Assembly: GCF_028595265.1 (NCBI RefSeq)
Contig: NZ_JAQQXP010000001.1
Location: 2,790,001 to 2,854,000 of the forward strand
Source: Alteromonas gilva
Lineage (GTDB): Bacteria > Pseudomonadota > Gammaproteobacteria > Enterobacterales > Alteromonadaceae
Direction of reading: 5' to 3'
Length of the DNA stretch: 64,000 nucleotides
Part shown: positions 28,242-37,581 of the stretch, piece after piece
Position numbering within the stretch: the first letter of the stretch is position 1
Layout: every line of letters begins with the position of its first letter
Notes under the pieces: generated by a model
Database searches by the model: none
The model's input: the letters and a program-made list of their open reading frames with translations, nothing else
Told to the model about the DNA's origin: nothing
Position numbers and translations under genes: made by a program

Positions 28242-30371
28242 TTAATAAAATGTTTGCCCTTTACTGGCCATATCGGTCAGCACCTGGGCCGGGCTGAACT
28301 TAGCATCCACCGTTTCGGCGTAATGATTCAGCCTTTCGACAACCTTATTGATTCCGAGCTCATCCATGTAACGGAATGGTCCACCAAGAAACGGCGGGAA
28401 TCCAATACCAAAAATAGCACCAATATCACCATCACGGGCGCTGCGAATGACGCCTTCGTTCAAACAGCGTGCCGCCTCATTGAGCATTAACAGTACACAG
28501 CGCTCGGAGATTTCAGATTCACTGCGGCTTTTTGCAGGCTGTACGCCCAGTAGTGCATAAATGCTCTCATCCACGGTTTTCCCGGGCTTTTTACCACTGT
28601 AATCGTAAAAGCCCTTTTTGTTCTTTTTGCCTTTGCGATCGTCTGCCAGAACCTTTTCAAAGGCAGAAGGCGCGGTAAATCGTTCACCAAAGGCATCAAT
28701 TAAAATCGGGATGATTTTAGTTCCCACATCAATACCGACTTCATCGAGAAGCTTTACAGGCCCTACCGGGAAACCAAAATTGAGCAATGATTTGTCGATA
28801 TGTTCAATCGGCTCTCCAGCCAGTATTAAACTAGCCGCTTCGTTCATGTAGGGAGCCAGAATGCGGTTCACGTAGAAGCCCGCGCCATCTTTGACCACAA
28901 TGGGGGTTTTGCCTTGCTTTTTAGCAAACTCTACCGTGGTTGAAATTGTTTGATCTGACGTCTTCTCGTGGGCAATGACTTCTGCCAGCGGCATTTTATC
29001 TACCGGTGAAAAGTAATGCAGACCAATCACATTCTCAGGACGTTTAGCGCCCTCTGCAATATCTGCAATTGGGATCGACGAGGTGTTCGATGCGAAAATG
29101 GTTTCAGACTTACAGCCAGACTCCACATCAGCGACCATCTTTTGCTTGAGCTTAACGTCCTCAAAAACCGCCTCAACAACAATATCAACGTCCTGCATCC
29201 CCGAATAATCCAGGGTACCGGTCAGTAAAGATAACTGTTTTTGCATTTCAGATTTGCGAATAAACCGGCGTTTGACCTTTTTATTCAGTAAGTCGTAGCT
29301 GTACTTCATAGCGTTGGCAATACCTGCCGGCTGGATGTCTTTTATACGAGCCGGTACGCCGGCTTTAGTCGCCGTCACAAAGGCAATGCCTCCGCCCATC
29401 AGGCCGCCGCCAAGGACACCGGCCTTGTTGACTTTTTTAGGCGCTACAGCAGCCACGCCAGACTCTTTTTTCATGGCGGTCGTGGCAAAGAATATCTGCC
29501 TTAACTGTCTGGACTCCGGCGTCATTACCAATTGTCCAAACGCTTTCGCTTCAGCATCAAGGCCCGCCTGCCTACCCTTATTAATGCCCACCGCAACCAC
29601 ATCAAGGATCTGCTGCGGCGCCGGATAATTACCCCGGGTTTTAGACTGGGTTTGCTCAGCGGCTTTCTTAAAGACAATATTGCGACCCGGGCTGGTACCT
29701 TCCAAAAACTTATTCACCAAACCTTTGGGTTCGGATTTGCGCGTTGGCTTACTTTTAGCGGCAAACTGCTGCGCCACATCAATGAGTACCGAACGCGGCA
29801 CTACGTCATCAACGATACCGTATTTCTTAGCCTGTTTGGCGCGCACAGAGCTGCCGGTCAGCATCATTTTAATGGCTTGTTGAATACCCGCCAGCTTAGG
29901 CAAACGTTGCGTACCGCCACTGCCGGGTAGCAAGCCTAACTGCACCTCAGGCAGGCCTAGCTGTGTCGCCGAACTGTCGGTACAAATACGATAATGGCAC
30001 GCCATCGCAAGCTCCAGTCCACCGCCCAGCGCCGGGCCATGAATAGCCGCAACAAAAGTTGCCCGCATATTTTCTATGCGGTTAAAAATGTCCTGCCCGC
30101 CTTTGGCCAGGGCCATCGCTTCTTCGGCAGTGCTGCAGGCGTCCAGCATGGTGATGTCGGCTCCGGCAACAAAGGAGTTCTCCTTGCCACTGACCAGAAC
30201 CACCCCTTTAATGGCCTTATCCTGTTCTATTTCATCGAGCAGCGCACTCATATCGTCACCAAACGCTTGTTTCAGCGTATTCATGCTCTCGCCAGGCACG
30301 TCCATAGTTAATATGGCAATACCGTTATCCTGACGGGTGAGTGTAAAGGCACTTGTTGTTTGTTCAGTCAT
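28242..30371 (-). CDS. fadJ: Fatty acid oxidation complex alpha subunit FadJ
   Basis: 709 residues, the usual length. The N-terminal crotonase domain (1-190) has the oxyanion motifs of enoyl-CoA hydratase (GLELAMACHYR). The central part has the NAD-binding motif of 3-hydroxyacyl-CoA dehydrogenase (GVLGGGLMGGGIA) and the HYFSPVDKMPL motif. It hydrates enoyl-CoA and oxidises 3-hydroxyacyl-CoA in beta-oxidation, in complex with FadI. Its ATG overlaps the fadI stop by one base (TAATG). FadJ rather than FadB is chosen because the partner gene precedes it and the thiolase is of the FadI type. Confidence 0.95.
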   Translation of the reverse strand: MTEQTTSAFTLTRQDNGIAILTMDVPGESMNTLKQAFGDDMSALLDEIEQDKAIKGVVLVSGKENSFVAGADITMLDACSTAEEAMALAKGGQDIFNRIENMRATFVAAIHGPALGGGLELAMACHYRICTDSSATQLGLPEVQLGLLPGSGGTQRLPKLAGIQQAIKMMLTGSSVRAKQAKKYGIVDDVVPRSVLIDVAQQFAAKSKPTRKSEPKGLVNKFLEGTSPGRNIVFKKAAEQTQSKTRGNYPAPQQILDVVAVGINKGRQAGLDAEAKAFGQLVMTPESRQLRQIFFATTAMKKESGVAAVAPKKVNKAGVLGGGLMGGGIAFVTATKAGVPARIKDIQPAGIANAMKYSYDLLNKKVKRRFIRKSEMQKQLSLLTGTLDYSGMQDVDIVVEAVFEDVKLKQKMVADVESGCKSETIFASNTSSIPIADIAEGAKRPENVIGLHYFSPVDKMPLAEVIAHEKTSDQTISTTVEFAKKQGKTPIVVKDGAGFYVNRILAPYMNEAASLILAGEPIEHIDKSLLNFGFPVGPVKLLDEVGIDVGTKIIPILIDAFGERFTAPSAFEKVLADDRKGKKNKKGFYDYSGKKPGKTVDESIYALLGVQPAKSRSESEISERCVLLMLNEAARCLNEGVIRSARDGDIGAIFGIGFPPFLGGPFRYMDELGINKVVERLNHYAETVDAKFSPAQVLTDMASKGQTFY

Positions 30372-31681
30372 TACGCTGTCTCCAAGATCATAGCTGCGCC
30401 TAAACCACCTGCTGCGCAGGCAGTTACCAGTCCGGTACCACCGCCGCGACGATTAAGTTCGTTTAGCATCTGCGTGATCATACGGGTGCCGGTCGCCGCA
30501 AACGGGTGTCCATAGGCAATAGAGCTACCCATCACGTTAAATTTATCCATATCAATTTCACCGGTCGCTTTGCTGCGGCCCAGCTTTTCCTGAGCAAACT
30601 TGTCACTGGCAAACATTTTAACGTTGGCCAGGGTTTGTGCAGCAAAGGCTTCGTGCATTTCTATCAGGGTTAAATCATCCAGTGTCATACCGGCACGATC
30701 CAATGCAATTGGTGTGGCATATGAAGGTCCCATCAGCATATCCTCCCACACATCAATGGCCGCAAAGGCGTAACTTTTTATATAACCGAGTGGCGTGTAG
30801 CCCAGCGCTTTGGCTTTACTTTCGGTCATCATCACAACCGCTGAAGCGCCGTCGGTAAGCGGGGTTGCATTTGCCGCGGTGACCGAGCCATATTTGCGGT
30901 CAAATACCGGGCGAAGCTTAGCGTAACCTTCAAGCTTAGACTCAAAGCGAACGTTATTGTCTTGTTCAAGCGCGCCCTTGTAGGGTTCGGCATAAGCGGT
31001 CATGACTTCGCCACTCAGCTTGCCTTCATTCCAGCTTTGAGCGGCCAATGTGTGTGAGCGATGCGCCAGTTCGTCCTGTGCCTGACGGGTTATGCCATGG
31101 CTTTTAGCCATTTGTTCGGCGGTTTGCCCCATCGACAATCCCGTTGAATATTCAGCAACAGCCGGCGGAACCGGCAGCAAATCTTTAAGCCCCAGCTTTT
31201 TAAGTACGGCCCATTTTTGACCCAGTGTTTTAGTTTTTTGCAGGTCAACCAATGCACGGGCAAGATTCTTAGACACCCCGATAGGTGATACCGACGTGGA
31301 GTCAGCGCCACCTGCAACCCCGACTTCAACATGACCGGCCATCATCGCTTCGGCGATATTAACGGTTGACTGGAAACTGGTCGCACACGCGCGCGATACG
31401 CTGTAAGCGTCAGTATGCACATTCATGCCGGTGCCGAGCACGATTTCACGCGCAATGTTGGGGGCTTCTGGCATCTGCACTACCTGGCCATATACCAGTT
31501 GGTCAACAAGTTTAGGGTCGATTGCATTCCTGACCAATAACTCATTAACCACCATTTTACCGAGATCGACCGCCGGCACACCGTGAAAGTATGTCGCCAT
31601 TTTCGCGAACGGTGTTCTCAGGCCTGCGACGATAGCAATTCTGTCGCCATCACGCGTAGTAACTGATTGTTGTTTAGCCAT
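30371..31681 (-). CDS. fadI: Acetyl-CoA C-acyltransferase FadI (3-ketoacyl-CoA thiolase)
   Basis: 436 residues, the exact usual length of FadI. The acyl-accepting cysteine is in SRACATSFQS; the second active-site cysteine is in TACAAGGLGAA and the histidines in MHEAFAAQTL and YGHPFAATGTR. It thiolytically splits 3-ketoacyl-CoA to acetyl-CoA and a shorter acyl-CoA. It is the first gene of the fadIJ operon, preceded by a FadR-like operator. Confidence 0.96.
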   Translation of the reverse strand: MAKQQSVTTRDGDRIAIVAGLRTPFAKMATYFHGVPAVDLGKMVVNELLVRNAIDPKLVDQLVYGQVVQMPEAPNIAREIVLGTGMNVHTDAYSVSRACATSFQSTVNIAEAMMAGHVEVGVAGGADSTSVSPIGVSKNLARALVDLQKTKTLGQKWAVLKKLGLKDLLPVPPAVAEYSTGLSMGQTAEQMAKSHGITRQAQDELAHRSHTLAAQSWNEGKLSGEVMTAYAEPYKGALEQDNNVRFESKLEGYAKLRPVFDRKYGSVTAANATPLTDGASAVVMMTESKAKALGYTPLGYIKSYAFAAIDVWEDMLMGPSYATPIALDRAGMTLDDLTLIEMHEAFAAQTLANVKMFASDKFAQEKLGRSKATGEIDMDKFNVMGSSIAYGHPFAATGTRMITQMLNELNRRGGGTGLVTACAAGGLGAAMILETA

Positions 31682-32230
31682 TAATTTACCCTTATTGTGA
31701 CCCTGACTAGCATTTAGTCAAGTGGTCTGACCTGTAGACATTAAACAGATTTTTACAAACTATTTAACAAATAGCAAATCCACACTGGAATATTTTGCAA
31801 CATTTCTTTACTTGAGCTGCGCTAAAGGCTTGAAACAAAATAAAGCGACCCTATTACACATAGCTGATAGAACAATAATGCAAAGCCTGCTGACCTTTGG
31901 TGTACGAATTTTGGTCCGGATGAAAGCATTGTAATCGCGAAACAGACCTGCTGGCCTGGTGGTTCTAAGTCAAAGGGCTGTGACAAAGAGTAACATACTT
32001 TCATGACGATCCCTTCGGGCAGCGTCCGTAGTCGGTTATGGACTGCTGCAAAAGTGCACAGCAAAGGTCAACAGGCCTTAGTGACTACGCCATTTTGTAT
32101 AGCGGGAACCTTTCATCGGCTTTACAGTCATAGTTCACCGTTAACATCACACTGTGGTATTACTGCAGGTCCATTGTCGGCGTTTTGATAACAACTAAAT
32201 AAATAACAACTAAACAAGGTAAGATTTTCT
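31682..32230. other. Intergenic region between divergent fadI and moxR-like genes
   Basis: 549 bases with promoters expected at both ends. Apart from the FadR-like operator near fadI nothing was recognised. Two short open frames here lack ribosome sites and family features. Confidence 0.6.
31720..31736. promoter_or_regulatory. FadR-like operator of fadIJ
   Basis: AAGTGGTCTGACCTGTA contains GGTCTGACC, an inverted repeat around a central T, and matches the FadR consensus AGCTGGTCCGACNTGTT in 12 of 16 fixed positions. It lies 39-55 bases before the fadI start. FadR represses fatty-acid breakdown genes until long-chain acyl-CoA is present; binding here is inferred. Confidence 0.7.
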
Positions 32231-33187
32231 ATGGCAGCTGAGCAGTTCAGACAGTTACACGCATACCTCGACTCACAAATCATTGGTCAGTCTCAACTTA
32301 CGCTCAATATGTTAATTGCCTTGCTAGCAGATGGTCATTTGCTGGTTGAGGGCCCTCCGGGGCTGGCTAAAACCCGCGCCATCAATGCCCTGGCAAAAGG
32401 CATTGATGGTGATTTTCACCGGGTGCAATTTACCCCGGACTTATTACCGGCAGATTTAACCGGTACCGATATTTACCGTCCCGAAACCGGCGAGTTTGTG
32501 TTTCAACAAGGTCCATTGTTTCACAATTTAGTGCTCGCCGATGAAATTAACCGGGCCCCGGCCAAGGTTCAGTCTGCGCTGCTTGAAGCCATGGCCGAAC
32601 ATCAGATAACGGTAGGCAATAAAACCTATGCCCTGCCCGAGTTATTTTTGGTCATGGCCACCCAAAACCCACTGGAACAAGAAGGCACTTATCCGTTGCC
32701 GGAAGCGCAGCTTGACCGCTTTTTAATGCATCTGGAAATTGACTACCCCGACGCCGGCACTGAGCTGCAAATTTTACAGCTTACCCGTAACGAAGAACTC
32801 AGCAAGGGTTCGGTGACAGCGCCGAATTTAAGCCAGTCCGATATCTTTGCCGCCCGTAAAGAAGCCTTGGCGCTGCACATGGCCCCGGCGCTAGAAACCT
32901 ATTTGGTTCAACTGATCATGGCTACCCGACGCCCGGCCGACTATGCGCCGGAACTGGCCGACTGGATTGAGTTTGGTGCCAGCCCGCGGGCGACCATCGC
33001 GCTTGATCGCTGTGCGCGTGCTCATGCATGGTTAGCGGGTCGTGACTTTGTTGGTCCTGACGATATTCAGGCAGTATTTCATAATGCCTTGCGCCATCGT
33101 ATTATTTTATCCTATCAGGCCGAAGCCGAAGGCATCACGACCAATGAAGTACTCAATAAGATCGTTAACCTGGTGGCTGTACCGTAA
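32231..33187 (+). CDS. MoxR family AAA+ ATPase
   Basis: 318 residues. Walker A is at 41-48 (GPPGLAKT), Walker B near 100-104 (LADEINRAP), sensor-1 region near ATQNPLEQEG. MoxR ATPases act as chaperones, often on von Willebrand A-domain proteins. It is the first gene of a six-gene Bat/MoxR operon with DUF58, DUF4381, two VWA genes and BatD, a classic partnership. Confidence 0.95.
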   Translation: MAAEQFRQLHAYLDSQIIGQSQLTLNMLIALLADGHLLVEGPPGLAKTRAINALAKGIDGDFHRVQFTPDLLPADLTGTDIYRPETGEFVFQQGPLFHNLVLADEINRAPAKVQSALLEAMAEHQITVGNKTYALPELFLVMATQNPLEQEGTYPLPEAQLDRFLMHLEIDYPDAGTELQILQLTRNEELSKGSVTAPNLSQSDIFAARKEALALHMAPALETYLVQLIMATRRPADYAPELADWIEFGASPRATIALDRCARAHAWLAGRDFVGPDDIQAVFHNALRHRIILSYQAEAEGITTNEVLNKIVNLVAVP

Positions 33188-33190
33188 ATA

Positions 33191-34171
33191 ATGACAACGC
33201 AATCACAACTGGCACGATTGCAGTCAAATGGCATTCAGTTAGGTGTCAAAGAACTACTGCAATACCGACAATTTGCTAATTTACTGGACTTATCACCGCG
33301 GCGCACGCCTCAGGCACGCCTGGCAGGCAGTTACCTGACCAAGCACAAAGGGCGCGGTATGGAGTTTGATGAAGCCCGTCATTATCAGCCTGGCGACGAT
33401 ATTCGTGCCATTGACTGGCGGGTAACCGCGCGCACGGGTAAAACCCACACCAAGGTGTATCGCGAAGAACGCGAGCGCCCGGTATTTGTATTGTGTGATA
33501 TGTCAGGCTCAATGCAGTTTGGCACACAGCTTCTACTAAAATCGGTGCAGGCAGCCCATCTGACTTCACTGATCAGTTGGGCGGCAGCCCAACGCGGCGA
33601 TAAAGTTGGCGCGCTTATTTATTCCGATACGCTTCATTCAGAATGCAAACCACTCAGTCGCAAACGCGCTGTGCTGTCGATTTGTCACGAATTAATGCGC
33701 TGTCAGAACAGTGTCGAGCTTGATGCCGTGCATAAAGCAAAACCGGCAGAGCAAATGAGCACTAACCTGGAGCAGGCACTCGGGCGCTTGCGACGACTGG
33801 CTAAACCAGGCAGCCTGGTTTACCTGATTAGCGATTTCATCCAGCTTGATGAGCGCGCCCTACAGCACTTATTACAAATAAGCAGGCATTGTGAGGTGAG
33901 CGCCCTGGCAATCACCGATCCGCTTGAACAGGAGTTACCCAGTATCAGTCGCTTGCAACCGGTGAATGTCACCAATGGGCAACAACAACAGACCTGGTTA
34001 CTTGGCGATCGTAAGCTTGCCAGTCATTACACGCGCAGTCAGCAAGCCCGGTGGGCGCAGGTTGAGAGTCACTTAAAACAGTGCAAAACGCCGCTCAGTT
34101 TCATTGATGCCGGCGTACCGCTTACCGATCAGTTTGAACGCTTACGGAGGTTGTCGCAATGGACCCGTTAG
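33191..34171 (+). CDS. DUF58 domain-containing protein
   Basis: 326 residues. The DUF58 core motif YQPGDDIRAIDWRVTART lies near residue 65-85 and a VWA-like metal motif CDMSGSM near 103-109. The Asp-x-Ser-x-Ser pattern is typical of a metal-binding adhesion site. It overlaps the next gene by 13 bases and follows moxR by three. Proteins of this kind work with MoxR ATPases. Confidence 0.92.
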   Translation: MTTQSQLARLQSNGIQLGVKELLQYRQFANLLDLSPRRTPQARLAGSYLTKHKGRGMEFDEARHYQPGDDIRAIDWRVTARTGKTHTKVYREERERPVFVLCDMSGSMQFGTQLLLKSVQAAHLTSLISWAAAQRGDKVGALIYSDTLHSECKPLSRKRAVLSICHELMRCQNSVELDAVHKAKPAEQMSTNLEQALGRLRRLAKPGSLVYLISDFIQLDERALQHLLQISRHCEVSALAITDPLEQELPSISRLQPVNVTNGQQQQTWLLGDRKLASHYTRSQQARWAQVESHLKQCKTPLSFIDAGVPLTDQFERLRRLSQWTR

Positions 34172-34665
34172 CACAGTTAAATGATATCCAGACACCACAA
34201 GGTGTGGACTGGTGGCCACTGGCCTGGGGTTGGTGGGTAATACTGGCTGTTCTGCTGGCACTGTTGATAGCATTGGTTTACTTAACGGTAAAACACGTGC
34301 GTTTTAACCGCGCTCGTCGTGACGCGATCGCTATGCACCAGCAATTGCCGAAAGATGCCAGCTACCCTGCACAGGCAAATCAGCTCCTCAAACGCGTTAC
34401 CCTGCATTATTATCCGGCCATTGATTCGGCCGCCAGCTACGGGCAGCGTTGGCAACATTTTTTACAGCATTGCCTCAGCGAAAAGCGCCGTGAGAAGACG
34501 GCGCAGGGCTTGGCCGTTCTGGCGCAGAGTCCTTACCAGCCGTTACCCGCTGACGAACAGGAAATTGAGCAAATGTACCGCGCAGTCAGCGACTGGCTTA
34601 AGCATGCCAGGCTTAAACAGGCACCGGGTGTAACCAATGAACAGGAGGCAGCCAACCATGTTTGA
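34159..34665 (+). CDS. DUF4381 domain-containing membrane protein
   Basis: 168 residues with one transmembrane segment near 25-45 (WWVILAVLLALLIALVYLTV) and a soluble helical C-terminal part. DUF4381 proteins occur only in Bat/MoxR operons. It overlaps the genes on both sides. The function is unknown. Confidence 0.9.
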   Translation: MDPLAQLNDIQTPQGVDWWPLAWGWWVILAVLLALLIALVYLTVKHVRFNRARRDAIAMHQQLPKDASYPAQANQLLKRVTLHYYPAIDSAASYGQRWQHFLQHCLSEKRREKTAQGLAVLAQSPYQPLPADEQEIEQMYRAVSDWLKHARLKQAPGVTNEQEAANHV

Positions 34666-35671
34666 GTTTGCCTGGTGGTGGATGCTTGCCGCCCTCCCCC
34701 TGCCCTGGATAATTCGTTTGCTAAGCGGTAAAACCGACAGTGCAGACGTGGCCTTACGAGTACCTAGCTTATTAGCTGATCTCCCGCAGGCAGAATCTTC
34801 GCAAGGTAGCGCAAAATGGCTGCATGCGTTGGCTGCGCTGATCTGGCTCAGCCTGGTCGTGGCCGCAGCCCGCCCCCAATGGCTGGGTGAACCAGTGAGT
34901 ATTCCCAGCGAAGGCCGGGAACTGATGCTGGCGGTGGATTTATCCGGCAGTATGAAAATTGAAGACATGCTGGTGAACGGCCGTCAGGTGAACCGGTTAG
35001 CCATGATAAAGTCAGTATTGCAGGACTTTATTGAACGACGTGTGGGTGACCGGCTTGGCCTGATTTTGTTTGCTGACACCGCTTATCTGCAAGCCCCGCT
35101 CACCTACGATCGTGATACGGTCGCGACCTTGTTGGATGAATCGGTCATTGGACTGGTGGGAGAACAAACTGCTATCGGTGACGCTATTGGTCTGGCAGTA
35201 AAGCGCTTTGAACAGAAGACCAACTCAAACCGGGTGTTGATCCTGCTTACCGACGGGCAAAATACCGCCGGTGCCATTACCCCCGAACAGGCCCGTGAAC
35301 TGGCTGTGGATGCAGGTGTCACCGTATATACCATCGGTGTCGGCGCCGACATGATGACCGTGAACAGTTTCTTTGGCAGCCGCCAGGTGAACCCCTCTCA
35401 GGAACTCGATGAGTCGATGTTAACCGACATAGCCAAAGCTACTGGCGGGCAGTACTTCAGAGCCCGTGACGCGGCCGAACTGGAACAAATTTACGCAATG
35501 CTCGACCGCTTGCAGCCTATTGCCGGCGATGAGCGAAAAATGCGCCCGCTTACCGCCTTATATTATTACCCGCTGGCACTGGCCCTGGCGCTGAGTTTAC
35601 TACCGGTAGCGGGGTTAATGATGAGTGCTGCGTGGCGACGTGTTGCAACAATGGGAATCGAATCAAAATGA
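34658..35671 (+). CDS. VWA domain membrane protein (BatA-like)
   Basis: 337 residues from ATG 34658, chosen because AGGAGG lies 9 bases upstream, in the overlapping DUF4381 gene. Two N-terminal transmembrane helices are followed by a von Willebrand A domain with a complete metal site, D94-L-S96-G-S98, and a T and D further on (LLTDGQNTAG). A transmembrane helix near the C-terminus closes it. BatA is membrane anchored and displays the VWA domain in the periplasm. Confidence 0.93.
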   Translation: MFEFAWWWMLAALPLPWIIRLLSGKTDSADVALRVPSLLADLPQAESSQGSAKWLHALAALIWLSLVVAAARPQWLGEPVSIPSEGRELMLAVDLSGSMKIEDMLVNGRQVNRLAMIKSVLQDFIERRVGDRLGLILFADTAYLQAPLTYDRDTVATLLDESVIGLVGEQTAIGDAIGLAVKRFEQKTNSNRVLILLTDGQNTAGAITPEQARELAVDAGVTVYTIGVGADMMTVNSFFGSRQVNPSQELDESMLTDIAKATGGQYFRARDAAELEQIYAMLDRLQPIAGDERKMRPLTALYYYPLALALALSLLPVAGLMMSAAWRRVATMGIESK

Positions 35672-37581
35672 CATTTTTGCCTGCTGATTTTCATTTTTTA
35701 AGACCTGAATGGTTTTATGCACTGGTACCCCTGGTATTAGTCTTGTGGTTTATTAAACGCTGGCGCTCCCAGGCCACAGGCTGGCAGGGCATTGTTGCCG
35801 GCCACCTGTATCAGCATCTGGTCACCGGCAAACAAAGCTCCACCCGCTCGCCCTTTGTGCCGTTTTTAACGTTAGCCTGGATGTTGGGCGTGATTGCCCT
35901 CGCCGGCCCCACATGGGAACGGATCCCGCAACCGGTCTACCAGGTTAAAACCGGGCATATCATCGTCATGGATATGTCGCTGTCGATGCGTGCCACCGAT
36001 ATTACGCCAGACAGGTTATCGCGCGCCAAGTACAAAGCTATCGACCTGGTTAATCTGATTGACGAGGGCGATATGGGCCTTGTGGCGTATGCCGGCGATG
36101 CCTTTGTCATTAGTCCACTGACGCAGGATGCCAGTACCTTAAAAGCGCTGTTACCCGGCCTGAGCCCCGAAATCATGCCGGTTGCCGGTAGTGATCCCGT
36201 GCTGGGGTTACAAGCCGCAGAGGAGTTATTAAGGAGTGCAGGGTTTCAGACTGGTGTTCTCTACTGGATTACTGATGGTGTTGAAATTTCACAAATGAAG
36301 GGCCTCAGCGACTTTTTATCGGAAACCCCCTACACGGTGAATATTCTTGGTGTGGGCACTGCTGAGGGTGCCCCCATAAAGCAGCTTAACGGCGAATTGC
36401 TCAAACGTAATAATGGCTCTATTGTGATCCCGAAACTCAATGGCGGTGCCTTGCAGCAACTCAGTCGTCAGGGCGGCGGCCGCTTTACCGAACTGACCGC
36501 CGATGACCGCGATATTCGCTCATTGGCCAAGACGGACCGCTTTGACAATCGCGAAACCCGCGAAGACGATCAGGATAATCAGGGCGATGAGTGGCGCGAA
36601 GCCGGCCCTTACCTGTTACTGTTATTATTACCCATTGCCGCACTGGCGTTCAGACGCGGGGTCATTTTTATTTTGCTGGTGGGTGTAGGGACAAGTCTTC
36701 CTGCCCCTGAGGCGCTGGCTCAACAACAGAGCACGCCACCTGAAGCGATGGCAGCTGACACCGCATCCGAGCCGGTCAAACCGGTCCTCTCATGGTGGCA
36801 AAAACCGTTTTTAAATGCCGATCAGCAAGGTTTAGCGGCTTATGAAGCCAGGCAATATGACAGCGCAACCAATGATTTTGATGATACTGCATGGCAAGGT
36901 GCGGCCCAGTACCGTAACGGCGATTATATGGCTGCGGCGCAGTCGTTCGCCGCGCTCGATACTGCCCAGGGCTACTACAACCAGGGTAACGCACTGGCCA
37001 AAGCCGGTGAACTTGATGCAGCAATAGAAGCCTATGACAAAGCCCTGGCGCGACAACCTGAGTTCCCCGCAGCGCAGGAAAATAAAGAGCTCCTTGAGCA
37101 GTTAAAGGAACAGCAGGAACAACAGCAGCAAAATGATCAGCAACAGGATCAGTCAGAGCAGGATCAGCAAAACCAGGATGATAGCCAGCAACAGGATGGT
37201 GAGTCTGACAATAGCGACCAACAGTCTGAGCCACAAAACAGTGAAGGCCAGCAAGAGGGTCAACAGGACGGCCAGCAGGATAATCAACCGCAACCCAACG
37301 ACGCCAATCAAGAACAACAAAATGAAGGCGAAGAAAACCAACAACAAGGTGACGAACAGCAAAATGATGAGCAGCAGGCTGATAACGAAGCCCGGCAAGC
37401 AGAAGCTCAGCAGGCGTCAACCGAGCGTACTGAACGCGATAAAGAAACTCAGCAACGCCTCGATAACCTGCTGCGCAGAGTGCCCGATGACCCCGCTTTC
37501 TTACTCAAACGCAAAATGCAACTGGAAGCCCAGAAACGGCAGTATCGCCGCCCGCCAGATTCAAACCGGAGTGATTGGTAA
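35668..37581 (+). CDS. VWA plus TPR protein (BatB-BatC fusion)
   Basis: 637 residues from ATG 35668, overlapping the previous stop (ATGA). The first half is a BatB-like part: two transmembrane helices, VWA domain with D102-M-S104-L-S106, and a further transmembrane helix near 310-330. The second half is BatC-like: TPR repeats (about 390-470, YYNQGNALAKAGELDAAIEAYDKAL) followed by a low-complexity Q/N/D/E-rich tail (about 475-580) and a basic end. BatB and BatC are separate genes in many bacteria and fused here. Confidence 0.93.
   Translation: MTFLPADFHFLRPEWFYALVPLVLVLWFIKRWRSQATGWQGIVAGHLYQHLVTGKQSSTRSPFVPFLTLAWMLGVIALAGPTWERIPQPVYQVKTGHIIVMDMSLSMRATDITPDRLSRAKYKAIDLVNLIDEGDMGLVAYAGDAFVISPLTQDASTLKALLPGLSPEIMPVAGSDPVLGLQAAEELLRSAGFQTGVLYWITDGVEISQMKGLSDFLSETPYTVNILGVGTAEGAPIKQLNGELLKRNNGSIVIPKLNGGALQQLSRQGGGRFTELTADDRDIRSLAKTDRFDNRETREDDQDNQGDEWREAGPYLLLLLLPIAALAFRRGVIFILLVGVGTSLPAPEALAQQQSTPPEAMAADTASEPVKPVLSWWQKPFLNADQQGLAAYEARQYDSATNDFDDTAWQGAAQYRNGDYMAAAQSFAALDTAQGYYNQGNALAKAGELDAAIEAYDKALARQPEFPAAQENKELLEQLKEQQEQQQQNDQQQDQSEQDQQNQDDSQQQDGESDNSDQQSEPQNSEGQQEGQQDGQQDNQPQPNDANQEQQNEGEENQQQGDEQQNDEQQADNEARQAEAQQASTERTERDKETQQRLDNLLRRVPDDPAFLLKRKMQLEAQKRQYRRPPDSNRSDW

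Noticed and set aside
31822..32188. Short open frames in the fadI-moxR gap
   Set aside because: No ribosome sites, no family pattern, and they overlap each other on opposite strands.
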